From Bacteroidota bacterium (GTDB lineage Bacteria; Bacteroidota; Bacteroidia; Flavobacteriales_E; Vicingaceae), in NCBI GenBank assembly GCA_013112545.1, contig JABFGJ010000014.1:1-64000 (forward strand): 64,000 nucleotides of DNA, read 5' to 3'. A program made the translations under genes and the position numbers. Positions 61,906 to 64,000 of this stretch are shown in pieces; positions within the stretch are counted from its first letter, which is position 1; the number at the start of each line of letters is the position of its first letter. The notes under the pieces were generated by a model that saw only the letters and a list, made by a program, of their open reading frames with translations, was not told where the DNA came from and did not search any database.

Positions 61906-62523
61906 TTATTTTGACCATTCTCCTTCATTTTTGTTTTTATTAAACTTCCAATAAAGAGATTCATGTGACTTTAGCTTTCCATTTTTATAATATTTAATAA
62001 TTGTTCTTTCATGGTTTGTTTCTAATATATCTATCTGCTTTATCTTCCCGTTTTTATACCAATATCTGGAATTTTCATTAACTATTTGATATTTGTAATT
62101 GCCATTTTTATAGAATTCGATTTTATCATTTTTGGGGTATCGAATTATTTTTATGCTTCCACTATGATAATAAGCAGTATCTATTGGGACTCCCTCCAAA
62201 ACAAAAGAATCATTAGGTGGAATTTTGCTTAATAGGATTTCATGTGGATATTGAATCCCTTTTAATGAAATAGTCTTTGAAATATAATTTGATTGTGCGA
62301 TATTCAGAGTAAGAGATTCATTTGAACATACCTCTATGCTAAAATTTCCATCAAAATCAGAAGTTGTCATGTATAGTGAATCTAAATATATTGTAGCAAA
62401 AGGTATTGGGCTTCTTTCGATACTGTCAAGCAAAGTTCCAATTAAGTATATCTTATCGACTTTTTCCTGGCTATAAGAATAACAACACAATAAACAAAGC
62501 ATTAAACAGAAATGGGTTCTCAT
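61906..62523 (-). CDS. Secreted protein with carboxypeptidase-regulatory-like and MORN-like repeats
   Basis: A 205-aa protein with signal peptide MRTHFCLMLCLLCCYSYSQ. Residues about 25-100 match a CarboxypepD_reg-like/SusC plug-type beta domain (IGTLLDSIERSPIPFATIYLDS.., SDFDGNFSIEV..LTLNIAQSNYISKTISL). The C-terminal half carries MORN-like variant repeats with YKNGxxK patterns (EFYKNGNYKYQI, YWYKNGKIKQIDI, KYYKNGKLKSHES). The two parts together suggest a membrane-associated or binding protein. The function is unknown. Immediately upstream on its strand is the 69-bp repeat also found upstream of the gene at 63418-63879. Confidence 0.72.
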   Translation of the reverse strand: MRTHFCLMLCLLCCYSYSQEKVDKIYLIGTLLDSIERSPIPFATIYLDSLYMTTSDFDGNFSIEVCSNESLTLNIAQSNYISKTISLKGIQYPHEILLSKIPPNDSFVLEGVPIDTAYYHSGSIKIIRYPKNDKIEFYKNGNYKYQIVNENSRYWYKNGKIKQIDILETNHERTIIKYYKNGKLKSHESLYWKFNKNKNEGEWSK

Positions 62524-62569
62524 TTTTTAGGTACTTAAAAATAAACGTTCATGCGTATTTATTATATTT

Positions 62570-62638
62570 CATATCGACCAAATTAGTTAAATCTACTTAA
62601 CAGTTTAATGAACGTGTGAAAAGTGAGCTATAAGTCTT
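62570..62638 (-). repeat. 69-bp direct repeat, copy 1
   Basis: 67 of 69 bases are identical to 63932-64000. It starts CATATCGACCAAATTAG and ends TAAGTCTT, and contains an internal GTTAAATCTACTTAAC palindrome. It begins 46 bp upstream of the ATG of the minus-strand gene ending at 61906, the same position as copy 2 relative to its gene. Confidence 0.9.
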
Positions 62639-62883
62639 CAAGCCTATGCGGTTCAGGTTGTATTATGTTCTTTTGGCTTGAACCAAAATGAACCAAAAAT
62701 TCAAGACAAAAAAATGCTCGATAAGTTTATCCCGAGTTTATCGAGGGGCTTTTATGTCTTGCCGCCCCGACCTGTTTAATAATTGGACTGCAAGATTTTT
62801 GAGTTACTGGATTCTTCAATTGACAGTTTAACGTTTGTGATTTTTGAATTGTTGAAGAATATTAGGGAGGAATAGCCGCAGGG
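62639..62883. other. Intergenic region with dispersed-repeat-like hairpins
   Basis: There is no gene here. It holds the motif TTGGCTTGAACCAAAA, a CTCGATAA..TTATCGAG stem around 62713-62735, and at the end the REP-like hairpins described separately. Sequences like these are typical of dispersed repeats in Bacteroidota intergenic DNA. Confidence 0.4.
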
Positions 62884-62917
62884 TTGCAAACCCATGCGGA
62901 GCGGGCAGACTATGCCC
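62876..62917. repeat. Two REP-like hairpins at the 5' end of the toxin ORF
   Basis: CCGCA..TGCGG (62876-62899) encloses GGTT-GC-AACC. GGGCA-GACTA-TGCCC (62903-62917) follows at once. They are GC-rich in an AT-rich setting and overlap the first codons of the ParE-like frame, including its TTG start at 62884. Confidence 0.55.
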
Positions 62918-63165
62918 TAAAGGAGTTAGCAGATACATACGAATATTTGGAATTGAATTTTAGTCAAAAAGAATTAAATAAACTATCAGTAGAAATTGAA
63001 AGAGTCCTGAGATTAATATCTAAAAACCCAAAACTCTTTCCTAAATCTGAACCCAATAATATCAGAAGGATTGTAATTAAAAGGTTTAATACAATGTATT
63101 ACCGTGAGGTTGGGTCAAGAATTGAAATTTTGTCTTTCTTCTCTAATAGACAAGAACCAAAGTAA
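62884..63165 (+). pseudogene. ParE/RelE-like toxin with eroded N-terminus
   Basis: A 93-codon frame that starts with TTG inside a REP-like hairpin. From about residue 12 it matches the ParE/RelE toxin pattern of Bacteroidota: ALKELADTYEYLELNFSQKE, LRLISKNPKLFPKS, NNIRRIVIKRFNTMYYREV and EILSFFSNRQEPK. The normal first strand (a K-V/I-x-W motif) is missing and is replaced by MQTHAERADY encoded by the hairpins. There is no antitoxin gene upstream, where one would be expected. The frame is otherwise open, so a truncated protein could still be made. Erosion by insertion of the repeat is the simplest reading. Confidence 0.6.
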
Positions 63166-63417
63166 TATTATTGAATTTTGCAATCCGTCTTCATAACCAT
63201 TAAAAACATTGAAATTCAAATCATTGTAAGCTGAAAAGTCCAACTTTTAAGAAAATTTAGCCTTGTAGGTTATCAATTTGAAATTCAGAAAATAGCTATT
63301 TTTTTTTTCTAAAAATCAATCTTTCCGAAATTGGCGTAGTCAAAAAGTAATGTAATCAATTTTAAAGCTGGGTAAGTTGTCAAGCCTTTATTTAAATGAG
63401 TTTAGAATAAAATTTAG

Positions 63418-63879
63418 TTATGATATACCATACTTACTTTTCCATTCATTTAAAGTATTGAGTAATTCAGTTTGATCTGTTCCAAAAAGATGTGGGAGAG
63501 CAGCATGACTGTTTGTTGGTTTTTTAGATATTTTTTTACTCAATTCATACTGTCGATGTTCATCAATAAAATCGAAGTAGATAGTCTTGTTTGCTCCTAA
63601 ATACCCGCAATTAAAAGATTCGACTACGTCCCAAGATGTAAAGTGACTTCGAAAAAGTGTTGTTGTTGTAAATCCATTTTTTGATAATTTTAACTCAGTA
63701 CAACCAGGAATTAATTGACAGACAAAAATCAAAAAACATAGTCCAAAAAAGATGATTGGGAAATAACCAAGTAGGTTATCATCCGCTACCATTAAAATGC
63801 TACCATAAATAAAGACACAACTAACGAGTAGATAAAATATCGACTTTGAATTTTTAGGTTTAATAATTAATTCGTTCAT
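63418..63879 (-). CDS. STM3941-like small membrane protein
   Basis: 153 aa from the ATG at 63879 (MNELIIKPKNSKSIFYLLVS). The longer frame to 63915 adds 12 Cys-rich residues and is unlikely. Two hydrophobic segments (SIFYLLVSCVFIYGSILMV and GYFPIIFFGLCFLIFVC) are followed by a cytosolic PH-like beta segment (KLSKNGFTTTTLFRSHFTSWDVVESF), the pattern of the STM3941 family. The C-terminal tail is hydrophilic. The function is unknown. The DNA between 63166 and 63417 is AT-rich and shows no gene. Copy 2 of the 69-bp repeat lies 52 bp upstream. Confidence 0.72.
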   Translation of the reverse strand: MNELIIKPKNSKSIFYLLVSCVFIYGSILMVADDNLLGYFPIIFFGLCFLIFVCQLIPGCTELKLSKNGFTTTTLFRSHFTSWDVVESFNCGYLGANKTIYFDFIDEHRQYELSKKISKKPTNSHAALPHLFGTDQTELLNTLNEWKSKYGIS

Positions 63880-63931
63880 TTCAATGGCTTCACAACAATC
63901 AAATAAACACCCCAATACGTTTATTCATTTT

Positions 63932-64000
63932 CATATTGACCAAATTAGTTAAATCTACTTAACAGTTTAATGAACGAGTGAAAAGTGAGCTATAAGTCTT
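63932..64000 (-). repeat. 69-bp direct repeat, copy 2 (runs to the window end)
   Basis: Differs from 62570-62638 at two positions (C/T in CATAT(C/T)GACC and T/A in AACG(T/A)GTG). It reaches the last base of the window, so its true length may be greater. Confidence 0.9.

Noticed and set aside
62570-64000. The repeat pair as integron attC sites
   Set aside because: The GTTAAAT and ACTTAAC boxes are in the wrong order for attC (which needs RYYYAAC left and GTTRRRY right), and no integrase is present.

Overview
The window is a chromosomal segment of a Bacteroidota bacterium, most likely a member of the Flavobacteriales. It is AT-rich. Four very large or multidomain secreted proteins end in a type IX secretion (T9SS) type A sorting domain. 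Several start regions carry the Bacteroidota promoter core TAnnTTTG, and the housekeeping genes (L34, UvrA, RecA, GAPDH, ferrochelatase, Lnt) read as Bacteroidota sequences. I saw no prophage, CRISPR array or replication origin.

Layout. 1-4950 is accessory DNA: a group II intron without an encoded protein on the minus strand (unmistakable domain V at 593-626), a Fic/DUF4172 protein, a CPBP membrane protease, a DinB-like protein, and a secreted-protein gene broken by two homopolymer indels. 4953-20763 is mostly core genome: gapA, rpmH, an MsbA-type ABC exporter, prmC, a ribD/DMT/YigZ run, an ABC-F protein, a TPR lipoprotein, recA-bcp, nth, an ECF-like sigma factor with a small partner gene, and uvrA. 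20864-35601 holds two giant T9SS proteins (2707 and about 2158 aa). trxB follows.

36859-37658 is the most unusual stretch. Two nearly identical units of about 362 bp each carry a small GIY-YIG nuclease gene preceded by a mosaic element. That element is collinear with a tRNA-Pro: it keeps the acceptor-stem sequence and the anticodon arm, but its D and T arms are replaced by hairpins built on the same arm sequence (TCACGC..GCGTGA). An intact tRNA-Pro(GGG) follows directly.

37684-61859 is core and envelope related: a lipoprotein, comM, a TonB_C-domain protein, gmhA, a DUF922 protease-like protein, a third T9SS protein paralogous to the 2158-aa one, dsbD, a queuosine-precursor transporter, tilS, pabB, a Gre-like factor, a lipid A acyltransferase, a DUF5615/DUF433 toxin-antitoxin pair, hemH, lpd, lnt and a secreted T9SS endonuclease I. 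61906-64000 is accessory again: hypothetical proteins, an N-terminally eroded ParE-like toxin, REP-like hairpins, and a 69-bp direct repeat present twice upstream of two minus-strand genes.

How the genes work together. DNA repair and recombination are represented by recA, nth, uvrA and comM. Envelope and secretion functions are represented by lnt, gmhA, the LpxL-like protein, dsbD (periplasmic thiol supply), trxB and the T9SS cargo. Translation functions are tilS, prmC, rpmH and the queuosine-precursor transporter. All assignments come from reading motifs by eye; no database search was run.
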